Shown here piece by piece: positions 1 to 6,996 of a stretch of 64,000 nucleotides of DNA (its first letter is position 1; every line of letters begins with the position of its first letter). The stretch lies in assembly GCF_011799805.1 (NCBI RefSeq), contig NZ_WXUB01000007.1, positions 1 to 64,000 of the forward strand. The letters are read 5' to 3'. Made by a program: the position numbers and the translations under genes. Below the pieces are notes generated by a model. It was not told where the DNA came from. It saw nothing but the letters and a program-made list of their open reading frames with translations, and searched no databases. The DNA is from Maribellus sediminis. Lineage in GTDB: Bacteria > Bacteroidota > Bacteroidia > Bacteroidales > Prolixibacteraceae.

Positions 1-43
1 CGTTAACCAAGCCCGTTTCCATTCCAAAAATCCCCTTCATCAT
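1..43 (-). CDS. 5' end of a gene running off the left edge (unknown product)
   Basis: Reading leftward, two adjacent ATG codons (positions 43 and 40) open a frame that stays free of stops to the window edge, giving MMKGIFGMETGLVN. Two strong Bacteroidota promoters lie just upstream and point at it, which is the main reason to believe in the gene. Only 14 codons are visible, so no function can be assigned. Confidence 0.4.
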   Translation of the reverse strand, partial: MMKGIFGMETGLVN

Positions 44-77
44 CTCTTAGAACTTCGCCTCTATTCAAAAGCGGCTG

Positions 78-108
78 CAAAGGTAAAGATCATTTTTAAT
101 AATCCAAA
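78..108 (-). promoter_or_regulatory. Bacteroidota sigma-ABfr-type promoter (proximal copy)
   Basis: On the minus strand a TTTG (-33) at 108-105 is followed after exactly 19 bases by TACCTTTG (-7) at 85-78, matching the Bacteroidota consensus TTTG-N19-TAnnTTTG. It would start transcription about 70, running into the partial gene that begins at 43. The bases after the -7 box read GCAGCCGCTTTT and recur after the second promoter. Confidence 0.8.
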
Positions 109-242
109 TTTTATTTCGATTTTTTTGAAGTTTTTTTATTCGTTGAAAATCTCATCAAATATATAATCCACCTCAAAGCATCGTCTCCTTTGCTATGTTC
201 CGTGTTTCAATCCCTCAGTGAACTTCGCTGTAAAAGCGGGTG

Positions 243-273
243 CAAAAGTAAACAAGGATTTTATATTTCCAAA
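243..273 (-). promoter_or_regulatory. Bacteroidota sigma-ABfr-type promoter (distal copy)
   Basis: On the minus strand TTTG at 273-270, a 19-base spacer and TACTTTTG at 250-243 match the consensus exactly. It lies 165 bp upstream of the proximal copy and about 80 bp past the modC stop codon, so the gene at the left edge is separately transcribed from the mod/nif run. Confidence 0.8.
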
Positions 274-352
274 CATGTTCTACAAAATAATTAAAGAAAT
301 ATTTCGTCCATACATACAATGAACTGAAGATCAAATACAAGCCAATTGAAAA

Positions 353-1447
353 TTATTCAAACATTTTTAGGGCCGCCGATTTGAAGAGGCAGTATACCGT
401 AGTACCCACGTTCAGATTCATATTCTTTTTCGACGCCTCGGTGATTTCGACCAGCACCTTTTCTCCTGCATCAACCAGGCAGAATGCAAGTCCATTCCTT
501 GAAAATATCTTTTCGATAGTACCCGGAATCTGGTTTCGGAGCGAAATTTGGTCAACCGGTTTTAGTGCAATGGAAATATCTTCGGGCCGAATCAGCACTT
601 TAATTCTCTGTTCAACTTCGATATTCGGATTTAAAAAGGATTGCAAAAGCACCTGTACCTGAAATTCGCTTGCGGGACTATGCAGCAATACCATGTTCTT
701 TTGAGGCAACGTGGCAAAAACACAAAGATCAAAAACATTGTAGAGTCCGGCATCGCGCATTAATTCAATGTTGTTTTCATCAACTATCAGATCCTGAAAC
801 TTTCCAAAGGCACTTATTGCCCCATTCTTTAATAATAATAAATGGTCGGTAAGACTAAGCAGATCGGGCAGATCGTGACTTACTATTAATATTGGAATCC
901 GGAAACGTTTGTTGAGGGCAGTCAGAAAAGGAATAATGGTACTGCGCAGTTGCACATCGACAGCCGAGAACGGCTCGTCCATCATTAACACCTGCGCACC
1001 ACTTAACAGTGCGCGCCCAATAGAAATCCGCTGCTTCTCTCCTCCCGAACACTCATCGGGCTTTTTATCCAGCAGATGCTTTATCTTTAATATGTCGGTT
1101 ACTTCATCAACACTAATGTTGCTTTCGGTATTTCTGTTGATACCGTATTCCAGGTTTTTCAAAATTGAAAGGTGTGGGAAAAGCCTGATATCCTGAAAAA
1201 CGTAACCTACTTTTCGCTTGCGGACCGGCATATTAATCCGTTCTTTCGAATCGAAAACCGGGGTTTCGTTTAATATTACATAACCCGACTCTGGTTTAAC
1301 CAACCCGGCAATTGCATTTAGCATACTTGTTTTGCCATGTCCCGACGGACCGTAGATACCCGTAATGCCTTCCGAGATTTCGGCTTTTACATTCAGGAAA
1401 AACTCCTTCCGTCGTAATTGTATATCGAATTTGATTACCGCACTCAT
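353..1447 (-). CDS. modC: Molybdate ABC transporter ATP-binding protein ModC
   Basis: This is the ATPase that powers molybdate import. The 364-residue protein has a Walker A loop (GPSGHGKTS, near residue 33), the ABC signature CSGGEKQRISIGRALL (near 133) and Walker B VLMMDEPFSAVD, followed by the D-loop and the H-loop SHDLPDLL. The C-terminal 80 residues look like the MOP/TOBE molybdate-binding domain (IRPEDISIAL, then a beta-rich tail). Its start overlaps the end of modB by 4 bases, showing translational coupling. Position at the end of a nif run fits a role in supplying Mo for FeMo-cofactor. Confidence 0.93.
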   Translation of the reverse strand: MSAVIKFDIQLRRKEFFLNVKAEISEGITGIYGPSGHGKTSMLNAIAGLVKPESGYVILNETPVFDSKERINMPVRKRKVGYVFQDIRLFPHLSILKNLEYGINRNTESNISVDEVTDILKIKHLLDKKPDECSGGEKQRISIGRALLSGAQVLMMDEPFSAVDVQLRSTIIPFLTALNKRFRIPILIVSHDLPDLLSLTDHLLLLKNGAISAFGKFQDLIVDENNIELMRDAGLYNVFDLCVFATLPQKNMVLLHSPASEFQVQVLLQSFLNPNIEVEQRIKVLIRPEDISIALKPVDQISLRNQIPGTIEKIFSRNGLAFCLVDAGEKVLVEITEASKKNMNLNVGTTVYCLFKSAALKMFE

Positions 1448-2142
1448 CTTTTCCGATTTAAAATTCGACGGTTCAGGTATTCGGCTCCAATCATGGCAGC
1501 CAGCGAAAGCAGCACCGACACAATTACCAGCTTTAAGGTTGAAGCTTCCTGACCCGGTACCTGCATACTGGAAAAAATAGCAAGCGGCAAGGTCTGTGTT
1601 TCGCCGGCAATGTTACCGGCAAAAGAAATGGTGGCACCAAACTCGCCCAGGCTTCGGGCAAATGCAAGGATGGCCCCACTCAATACTCCCGGCAGTGCCA
1701 GCGGAAGTGTAATGGTGAAAAATACTCTCAGGTTGGAAGCTCCCAAAGTCCGGGCAGCATCTTCGTAGTTTTTGTCAACCAGTTCAACCGACAATCGGAT
1801 TGAACGGGTAACCAGTGGAAAGGCTACAACAATTGCAGCGATGACCGCTGCCGGAAATGAAAAAGCGATCTGGACTCCCCAATGCTCGTAAAAGAAACTT
1901 CCAAGCCAGCCATTTCTACCAAATACTATTAATAATATATAGCCAACTGTAACAGGAGGAAGTACAAGTGGTAAGTGAACGATACCTTCGATGATGGATT
2001 TTCCGAAAAATGCTTTCCGGGCCAGGCCCCATCCGACGAGAATGGCTATGGGTAAAATAAAGATGGTGCAAAGTACGGCGACTTTGAGCGACAGCCGAAT
2101 TGCATCCCACTCGGCCGGAGAATATGTGAAAAGGTCAATCAA
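1444..2142 (-). CDS. modB: Molybdate ABC transporter permease ModB
   Basis: A 232-residue inner-membrane permease with about five to six hydrophobic segments. The binding-protein-dependent permease loop is visible as EDAARTLGASNLRVFFTITL (around residues 130-150), which docks onto ModC. The segment GEFGATISFAGNIAGET is typical of ModB. It starts 6 bases after the modA stop and overlaps modC by 4 bases, so modABC are one transcription and translation unit. Confidence 0.93.
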   Translation of the reverse strand: MIDLFTYSPAEWDAIRLSLKVAVLCTIFILPIAILVGWGLARKAFFGKSIIEGIVHLPLVLPPVTVGYILLIVFGRNGWLGSFFYEHWGVQIAFSFPAAVIAAIVVAFPLVTRSIRLSVELVDKNYEDAARTLGASNLRVFFTITLPLALPGVLSGAILAFARSLGEFGATISFAGNIAGETQTLPLAIFSSMQVPGQEASTLKLVIVSVLLSLAAMIGAEYLNRRILNRKR

Positions 2143-2148
2143 TACTGT

Positions 2149-2922
2149 TTAGCGTTTGAAACCGTATTTTTCCCAAACCGGCGTCATTTTTTCGGATACA
2201 ATATAATTATATAGTTGGAGCGAACGATCATTTTCGGCTCCTTTTATACTACACATATAATATCCTACCGGCTGGTGCAGCGAATCGGGAAACTCGGCCA
2301 GCACTTTTACCTTCCCCGATTTCAGTGCATCGGTTTTATATACGATGCCGGCTTCAACCTCGCCCAGTTCAACAACCATGAGTGCCGAACGCACATCTTT
2401 TGCAGGAAGGAAGCGCGGCTTCAATTCATCAGCATAGCCAAGGTTCTCCAGAATCTGCGTGGCATACGCTCCGGCCGGCACATGTTGCGGGTCTCCGATG
2501 GACAGGCGGCCGTCGAACAATTCAGGCAAATTAGTGGTATCGGAAAATTGAAAAGCTTGCAAAGAGGATTTTAAAGGCGTCACCAAAACCATCCGGTTCC
2601 CGGCAATCCGGTTTGACAATGTTGAATCGGCAATTCCTTTTTCAATTAAATAATCGAGCCACTTTTTATTAGCCGAAATAAAAAGATCGGGTTGAGCACC
2701 ATTTTCTATCTGACGCGCCAAAGTTCCTGAAGACGCCAGGTTAAGTTTTACATCAATTTTTGTTGTTTCTTCAAAAGAGGAAGTAATATCGGTAATCACA
2801 TCGGTTAAACTGGCAGCACAAAAAACCAGCAGTTCCTGTTTCTGTGGCGACTTCTTCGAGCTGCACGCTGAAAACAGAACTACCAGTACTATTAAATATG
2901 TAATTGTCCGTACTACTCTCAT
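2149..2922 (-). CDS. modA: Molybdate-binding lipoprotein ModA
   Basis: The periplasmic molybdate-binding component. I prefer the ATG at 2922 (MRVVRTITYL) over an in-frame TTG at 2940 because it gives a compact lipoprotein signal peptide with lipobox LFSAC and has CAGGATAAT just upstream. The mature part carries the ModA hallmarks LLVFCAASLTDVITDI, the ASSGTLARQIENGAQPDLFISA region and a later GYADELKPR/VELGEVEAGIVY segment lining the oxyanion site. It follows the HEPN-like gene by 23 bases and precedes modB by 6. Confidence 0.93.
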   Translation of the reverse strand: MRVVRTITYLIVLVVLFSACSSKKSPQKQELLVFCAASLTDVITDITSSFEETTKIDVKLNLASSGTLARQIENGAQPDLFISANKKWLDYLIEKGIADSTLSNRIAGNRMVLVTPLKSSLQAFQFSDTTNLPELFDGRLSIGDPQHVPAGAYATQILENLGYADELKPRFLPAKDVRSALMVVELGEVEAGIVYKTDALKSGKVKVLAEFPDSLHQPVGYYMCSIKGAENDRSLQLYNYIVSEKMTPVWEKYGFKR

Positions 2923-2945
2923 ATTATCCTGAAAAATCAAATTTG

Positions 2946-3332
2946 CTATGACTGAACATTCAGAATTTCTTCGGTAAAACCTTTCACATCTTCCGTAAAA
3001 CTCAACATTCTTTCCAGTGCAGACGAATCAGGTTCCGGTGTTTCCATTATATCCAGGGAACAAAAATTCATAAATTTATTCATAAAGCGTGCTTCTCCAA
3101 AGAAAGTTTCCGGAACTTCCACCTGTTTTTTTAATAATGCCAGCATAGAACCAACGCTGCTGTGTTCGGGCAGCATATTCATGCTCATACAAACTGCTGT
3201 GAGGTAATTCTCAATGGCCAGCCCAATCAGGTTATATATAACATGTGCACCAAGGCGTTTTTTTCTAAACGCTCCGGAAGCTGCTTTCGAATAACTGGCT
3301 GCCTCATCGTAATATTTTTTCCACTCTTCCAT
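2946..3332 (-). CDS. HEPN-like small helical protein in the nif-mod run
   Basis: A 128-residue, mainly alpha-helical soluble protein. The layout (MEEWKKYYDEAASYSKAAS, then a helix with GAHVIYNLIGLAIENYLTAV) resembles HEPN domains, where a helix with an LA-xE-xxLKA-like pattern follows a first amphipathic helix. The Rx4-6H ribonuclease motif of toxin-type HEPN proteins is not evident: the nearest candidate is R-K-K-R-L-G-A-H near residue 30. It lies 17 bases downstream of nifV and 23 bases upstream of modA, so it is cotranscribed with Mo uptake and homocitrate synthesis. Function is unknown; a nucleotide- or adaptor-binding role in nitrogenase maturation is only a guess. Confidence 0.75.
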   Translation of the reverse strand: MEEWKKYYDEAASYSKAASGAFRKKRLGAHVIYNLIGLAIENYLTAVCMSMNMLPEHSSVGSMLALLKKQVEVPETFFGEARFMNKFMNFCSLDIMETPEPDSSALERMLSFTEDVKGFTEEILNVQS

Positions 3333-3349
3333 GATGTCTGTTGTTAAGT

Positions 3350-4510
3350 TTATATTGAAAGTCGAACCTGATGTTCAGGTATCAATGTTTTAATTTCACT
3401 AAAGTTGAGGTCTCGTTTAAGCTTGGATGACTTTGCTTTTATCCTCGATACAAGGTCAGTCAAGTCAGTTTTTGAAAGGAAAATGTTTCTTTTTTCGAGA
3501 AAATCGGAAAGCGCCCCTGTGCCGGAATGTTTGCCGATAACAAATAACATATCGCGGCCAATCTCTTCAGGATTAATAGGCTGGTAACTTAAAGGATTTT
3601 CTTTCAAACTACGGCAGTGAATGCCCGACTCGTGCGAAAATGCCATGGCGCCTGTTACCGGTTTCGACAATGGAAGCTGCCGTTTTGAGATAGTTTCCAC
3701 TAAAGCAGAAAGTCTGTTCAACAGATTTCCGTTGTAACCAAGATCGATCCCGTACGAATATTTCAACGCATAAATCACTTCTTCCAGCGCTCCGTTGCCG
3801 GCACGCTCACCCAAACCATTAACCGTTAAACTCGCTGATGAAGCTCCTGAAGTCAACGCAACTGCATGGTTGGCCGTAGCCATTCCAAAATCGTTGTGGC
3901 CGTGAAATTCAAAATCAATTTGCGGAAATGCAAAACTAAGGTCTTCGAAAAGTTCTTTTGTACTTTGTGGATTAAGGATGCCAACCGTATCTGCAATCCG
4001 GATGCGTTGGGCGCCATAATAGTGTGCTGCGGCAATGTATTCTTTCAGCAGGTTTCTGTCGGCTCGTGAAGCGTCCTGCGCACCGACGGCTACAAACGAA
4101 AAATGGTCGGTAGCCATTTTCATTATTTCGGGAAGTTCGCTAAACACCCAATCAGTAGATTTCCCAAGTGCCATTAACTGAATATCGGAAACCGGAAAAC
4201 TCAGATTTACGCGATCGGCCCCGGTATTCAGCACAGCATTCAAATCATGACGGGTGGCGCGTGCCCAGCAAGTTGATTTAAACGCAAATCCCTGGTTCAG
4301 CAAACACCGAATGTCGTTTTGTTCCGAGCGGCTTATGGCCGGTGTGCCGATTTCGAGCTCAGGTATTCCCAACCGATCCAGCCACCCGGCTATCTCAATT
4401 TTTTCCTTCAGCGAAAAAACCACTCCCGGAGCCTGTTCCCCGTCGCGGAGGGTAGTATCAATAATATATGGATTCCTCTTATTCATCATAACTTCCATTT
4501 TTATGAGCAT
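3350..4510 (-). CDS. nifV: Homocitrate synthase NifV
   Basis: Condenses acetyl-CoA with 2-oxoglutarate to give homocitrate, the organic ligand of FeMo-cofactor. The 386-residue protein belongs to the HMGL/alpha-isopropylmalate synthase TIM-barrel family: IIDTTLRDGEQAPGVVF near the start carries the catalytic Arg-Asp, and FEFHGHNDFGMATANH carries the metal-binding HxH. The motif GLGERAGNGALEEV is the second family signature. The start is ambiguous: ATGs at 4510, 4495, 4489 and 4486 are in frame, and the last (MNKRNPYIIDTT) matches the usual NifV length best. Its position between the ferredoxin and the HEPN-like gene supports NifV over leucine-pathway LeuA. Confidence 0.92.
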   Translation of the reverse strand: MLIKMEVMMNKRNPYIIDTTLRDGEQAPGVVFSLKEKIEIAGWLDRLGIPELEIGTPAISRSEQNDIRCLLNQGFAFKSTCWARATRHDLNAVLNTGADRVNLSFPVSDIQLMALGKSTDWVFSELPEIMKMATDHFSFVAVGAQDASRADRNLLKEYIAAAHYYGAQRIRIADTVGILNPQSTKELFEDLSFAFPQIDFEFHGHNDFGMATANHAVALTSGASSASLTVNGLGERAGNGALEEVIYALKYSYGIDLGYNGNLLNRLSALVETISKRQLPLSKPVTGAMAFSHESGIHCRSLKENPLSYQPINPEEIGRDMLFVIGKHSGTGALSDFLEKRNIFLSKTDLTDLVSRIKAKSSKLKRDLNFSEIKTLIPEHQVRLSI

Positions 4511-4533
4511 GAGCCCGACAAAACAATTAATTG

Positions 4534-4558
4534 AATCCCCGGATTAAATCCGGGGATT
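4534..4558. repeat. Perfect 11-bp GC-rich hairpin upstream of nifV
   Basis: AATCCCCGGAT at 4534-4544 and ATCCGGGGATT at 4548-4558 are perfect complements around a 3-base loop. There is no run of T on the minus strand after it, so it is a weak terminator at best; it may be an mRNA-processing or stability element between the ferredoxin and nifV cistrons, or a palindromic repeat related in style to the one at 44407-44424. Confidence 0.75.
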
Positions 4559-4624
4559 ATTCAGGTTTGATTCGATTTATGGAAAAAGAGGAGGTAAACT
4601 GTTGGTATAAACAGTTTAACTTTT

Positions 4625-4930
4625 CTAATCGCTTATGAGATACTCTTCAACAGCTTCCCCCTCTTCAAGTGCATCTAAAATGTCATCAATTCTTTCTTCG
4701 GTCAATCCTCCGTACCAAAAGTTATTGGGGTGGATCACCATCACCGGACCCTGCGAACACACATTTAAACAGGCAGTAGATGAAACTGCGACGTCTAATC
4801 CGCGGTCGTTGCATTCTTCCATTATATATTGTATAAAATCGGCTCCCCCGTTTTTGTTACAGTAGCCTTTGGCATCGCCGGCAACCCGGTACGAGTTGCA
4901 CACAAGAATGTGATAATCTGGTTTTTTCAT
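4625..4930 (-). CDS. Thioredoxin-fold [2Fe-2S] ferredoxin
   Basis: A 101-residue electron carrier. Four cysteines at C11, C24, C54 and C58 give the C-x12-C ... C-x3-C spacing of thioredoxin-like [2Fe-2S] ferredoxins (the clostridial/Azotobacter FeSII-NuoE fold family). The segments HILVCNSYRVAGDAKGYC and STACLNVCSQGP hold the ligands. In diazotrophs such ferredoxins accompany nif genes and may give electrons to nitrogenase or to cofactor assembly, or protect the enzyme conformationally; which applies here cannot be told from sequence. It is encoded between the NifX-like gene and nifV, with a dispersed repeat directly upstream. Confidence 0.88.
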   Translation of the reverse strand: MKKPDYHILVCNSYRVAGDAKGYCNKNGGADFIQYIMEECNDRGLDVAVSSTACLNVCSQGPVMVIHPNNFWYGGLTEERIDDILDALEEGEAVEEYLISD

Positions 4931-4953
4931 CTCATTATTATTTAAAGTTTTTA

Positions 4954-5022
4954 TTTGTATTCGATGTAACTCGCCAGGAATAATTTTTCTATAAAAGAAT
5001 TGTATTATTCGCTCGTTTCATG
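4954..5022. repeat. Dispersed element, copy A (constant flanks, variable hairpin)
   Basis: The sequence begins TTTGTATTCGATGTAACTCGC (4954-4974) and ends CGCTCGTTTCATG (5010-5022). A second copy at 58257-58303 shares both flanks almost exactly but has a different middle. Here the middle holds GAATAAT and ATTATTC arms (7 bp stem). It sits about 25 bases upstream of the ferredoxin start codon. Confidence 0.7.
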
Positions 5023-5059
5023 ATTGATTTCTTTAGTCGGAAGTTCAACTTCACCCCTC

Positions 5060-5093
5060 TCCCGGGACCCGGGATCTCCCCTCTAGGGGAGAT
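5060..5093. repeat. Twin palindromes downstream of the NifX-like gene
   Basis: TCCCGGG-A-CCCGGGA (5060-5074) runs directly into ATCTCCCC-TCTA-GGGGAGAT (5074-5093), sharing one base. Both are perfect. They follow the stop of the NifX-like gene (5139) on the minus strand and could end or protect its transcript; no T-run is present. Confidence 0.65.
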
Positions 5094-5138
5094 TTGAAGA
5101 ATCAACAGACTTCCGAAGATTTATACTTTGTTGATTTG

Positions 5139-5486
5139 TTATTTACAGTTTCCGCTGCATCCGGGAATTTTATTTACGTCGCAGGTGCAGGTTTGCACGG
5201 CAATCCCGATGATGTCGAATTGCGATTTTGGTGTTTCGCCAATCTGAACGGTGTACAATTTGTCGCAGTCATGTAACTTTTCTTTTACCACTGAAAACCG
5301 ATCGGGCGAGAATTTGTGAGCCGGATCAGCGGGTACATCTTTTTCACAATCGCAATATGATGTCACATCGCGCGATTCGACTAATGTCATTTCAGTGCCT
5401 TCTACATCGTACACATCAAATCGGGTAGCTTTACCAAAGTGCTGATCCACTTTCTTCCCATCGGTTGTTGTTACTGCTATTCTCAT
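5139..5486 (-). CDS. NifX/NafY-type dinitrogenase cofactor-binding protein with cysteine-rich tail
   Basis: A 115-residue protein of the NifX/NifB-C-terminal family that carries FeMo-cofactor or its precursor. The fold start MRIAVTTTDGKKVDQHFGKA with the conserved HFG is diagnostic. Unlike a plain NifX it contains a CDCEKD pair in the middle and ends in TCTCDVNKIPGCSGNCK, giving eight or so cysteines in a short protein. It lies downstream of nifB, which itself ends in a NifX-like domain. It could be a Fe-S or NifB-co carrier; the exact step is not known. Confidence 0.85.
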   Translation of the reverse strand: MRIAVTTTDGKKVDQHFGKATRFDVYDVEGTEMTLVESRDVTSYCDCEKDVPADPAHKFSPDRFSVVKEKLHDCDKLYTVQIGETPKSQFDIIGIAVQTCTCDVNKIPGCSGNCK

Positions 5487-5569
5487 AACTTATAAATATT
5501 ATTAGAATTCTTTCTTTTTTGAACTGCTCTTACTTGCGCTCCAAATAACTTTTCCTCTTTTATCTACTC

Positions 5570-5655
5570 CGCAACGTGGAGCGTGATTTCGTACTTTATT
5601 TCTCTCTCTGGGTGTTGCCCCGGGCTATAATGTTTTCGCCCTTTCAGGGCTTTTA
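5570..5655. repeat. Palindromic intergenic element between nifB and the NifX-like gene
   Basis: The gap 5487-5652 holds CTCC-N7-GGAG near 5567-5582 and, next to the nifB stop, GCCCT-TTC-AGGGC (5640-5652), preceded by TTGCCCCGGGCTATAATG. No protein-coding frame is visible. The style matches other GC-rich palindromes scattered in the nif gaps. Confidence 0.5.
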
Positions 5656-6912
5656 TCCGCAGCCGGTTCCTTTGCCCGAACAATCGGCACCGCATTTGAA
5701 TACATCGGCTTTTTTCAGGGTTTTCAGTTCTTTTCCTTTATAGACGGCGTCGAGTCCCTCATCGATTAAACCGGTCATTTCCACTATTTTTATTCCCGAA
5801 CGACCGATAATTGAAGATGGTGACGGCCCGATTCCTCCCACCAGCAAAGCACGACAGTCACTGATCACTCCACCCAGCTCTTCCCAGCGCGAGTTGCCTG
5901 CACCCGGTTTTGGTGTCGGACGTTGTTCAACCAACTTATAACCGTTTGGTGTTTCGCGGAAAATAAATAGCTGCTGAGCCTCTCCCAGGTGCTGATTCAC
6001 CAGCAAACCTTCGTAACTGGCCACGGCTACATTCGGACGCGACTCATCGAGATTAACCGAAAGATTGGAAACTTCAGAAAGAATACGTTTTGCTTCCGCA
6101 TCATCTTGTCCGAGCAACCCAACAGCATCTGCACGACAGCGTGCACAGTGTGTCATTGGCGGCAGATATTCTTTTATCTCCTGACGCAGTTCCTTCATCA
6201 TTTTTGGAGAAGGCTCTTCAAAATCTTCGAAAGGAGTTCCTTCAACCGGGTAAAGCGGGATAGTATTCATCAGGTCAACACCAAGTTCCTGCATTTTTTT
6301 AGCCACTTCAATCACTTTGCCGTCGTTAATTCCCGGAACCACAATTGTATTTGCCTTCACGGTAATTCGGGCACGTTTTAAGGCCCTTATTGCTTCCAAC
6401 TGGTTTTTTAGCAGAATCTCAGCTGCCTGTTTTCCGAAATATCCACGCTTCTCGAAACGCACCCATTTATACAGTTGCGATAACGTTTCGGCTTCAGTAG
6501 CATTTATAGTTATTGTTACATGGCTGACTTTCAATTCGGCCAGTTCATCGACATAGGGCAACACATTCAGCCCGTTTGAAGAAAGGCAAAGAATCATTTC
6601 CGGAAATTCTTTACGGATCAGGCGAAGCGTGGTCATGGTTTGAATCGGGTTGGCAAACGGATCGCCGGGACCTGCAATTCCCACCACCGATAAATTCGGC
6701 ATTTTCTCTTTCAACCTGATCGTATAAGCCAAAGCCTGTTCAGGAGAAAGTACTTCGCTTGTAACACCGGGACGACTTTCGTTCACGCAGTCGAAATCGC
6801 GTTTACAATAATTACAATGAATATTGCATTGCGGAGCAACCGGAAGATGTACCCTGGCATATTTGCCTTTGGCTTCTTTATTGAAACATGGATGTGTTTT
6901 AATGTCAATCAT
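5653..6912 (-). CDS. nifB: Nitrogenase cofactor radical SAM synthase NifB
   Basis: Makes NifB-co, the 8Fe-9S-carbide precursor of FeMo-cofactor, from [4Fe-4S] clusters and SAM. The 419-residue protein has the radical SAM motif C29-x3-C33-x2-C36 (QCNIHCNYC), the SAM-binding GIAGPGDPF segment, and further cysteines (THCARCRADAVG) for auxiliary clusters. Residues from about 300 onward form a NifX-like domain (NVAVASYEGLLVNQHLGEA), followed by a cysteine-rich tail CGADCSGKGTGCG. It is 84 bases downstream of nifN. Confidence 0.97.
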   Translation of the reverse strand: MIDIKTHPCFNKEAKGKYARVHLPVAPQCNIHCNYCKRDFDCVNESRPGVTSEVLSPEQALAYTIRLKEKMPNLSVVGIAGPGDPFANPIQTMTTLRLIRKEFPEMILCLSSNGLNVLPYVDELAELKVSHVTITINATEAETLSQLYKWVRFEKRGYFGKQAAEILLKNQLEAIRALKRARITVKANTIVVPGINDGKVIEVAKKMQELGVDLMNTIPLYPVEGTPFEDFEEPSPKMMKELRQEIKEYLPPMTHCARCRADAVGLLGQDDAEAKRILSEVSNLSVNLDESRPNVAVASYEGLLVNQHLGEAQQLFIFRETPNGYKLVEQRPTPKPGAGNSRWEELGGVISDCRALLVGGIGPSPSSIIGRSGIKIVEMTGLIDEGLDAVYKGKELKTLKKADVFKCGADCSGKGTGCG

Positions 6913-6926
6913 AACTTATCTTTTTT

Positions 6927-6996
6927 AGCTGTGAGCTTCGAGCTGTGAGCTTTGAGCCAACCTCACTCCTCATTACTAGCTACTCACTACTTGTTA
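6927..6996. repeat. Degenerate tandem repeat abutting the nifN stop codon
   Basis: Two 14-base units, AGCTGTGAGCTTCG (6927-6940) and AGCTGTGAGCTTTG (6941-6954), are followed by low-complexity CTCACT/CATTACT/TACTCACTACT words running to the base before the nifN stop (6997). It fills the nifN-nifB gap. Confidence 0.7.

Noticed and set aside
211-221. GTTTCAATCC word (also near 18013), resembling the end of some type I/III CRISPR repeats
   Set aside because: Each is single, with no regular spacing or further copies nearby; no cas genes in the window.
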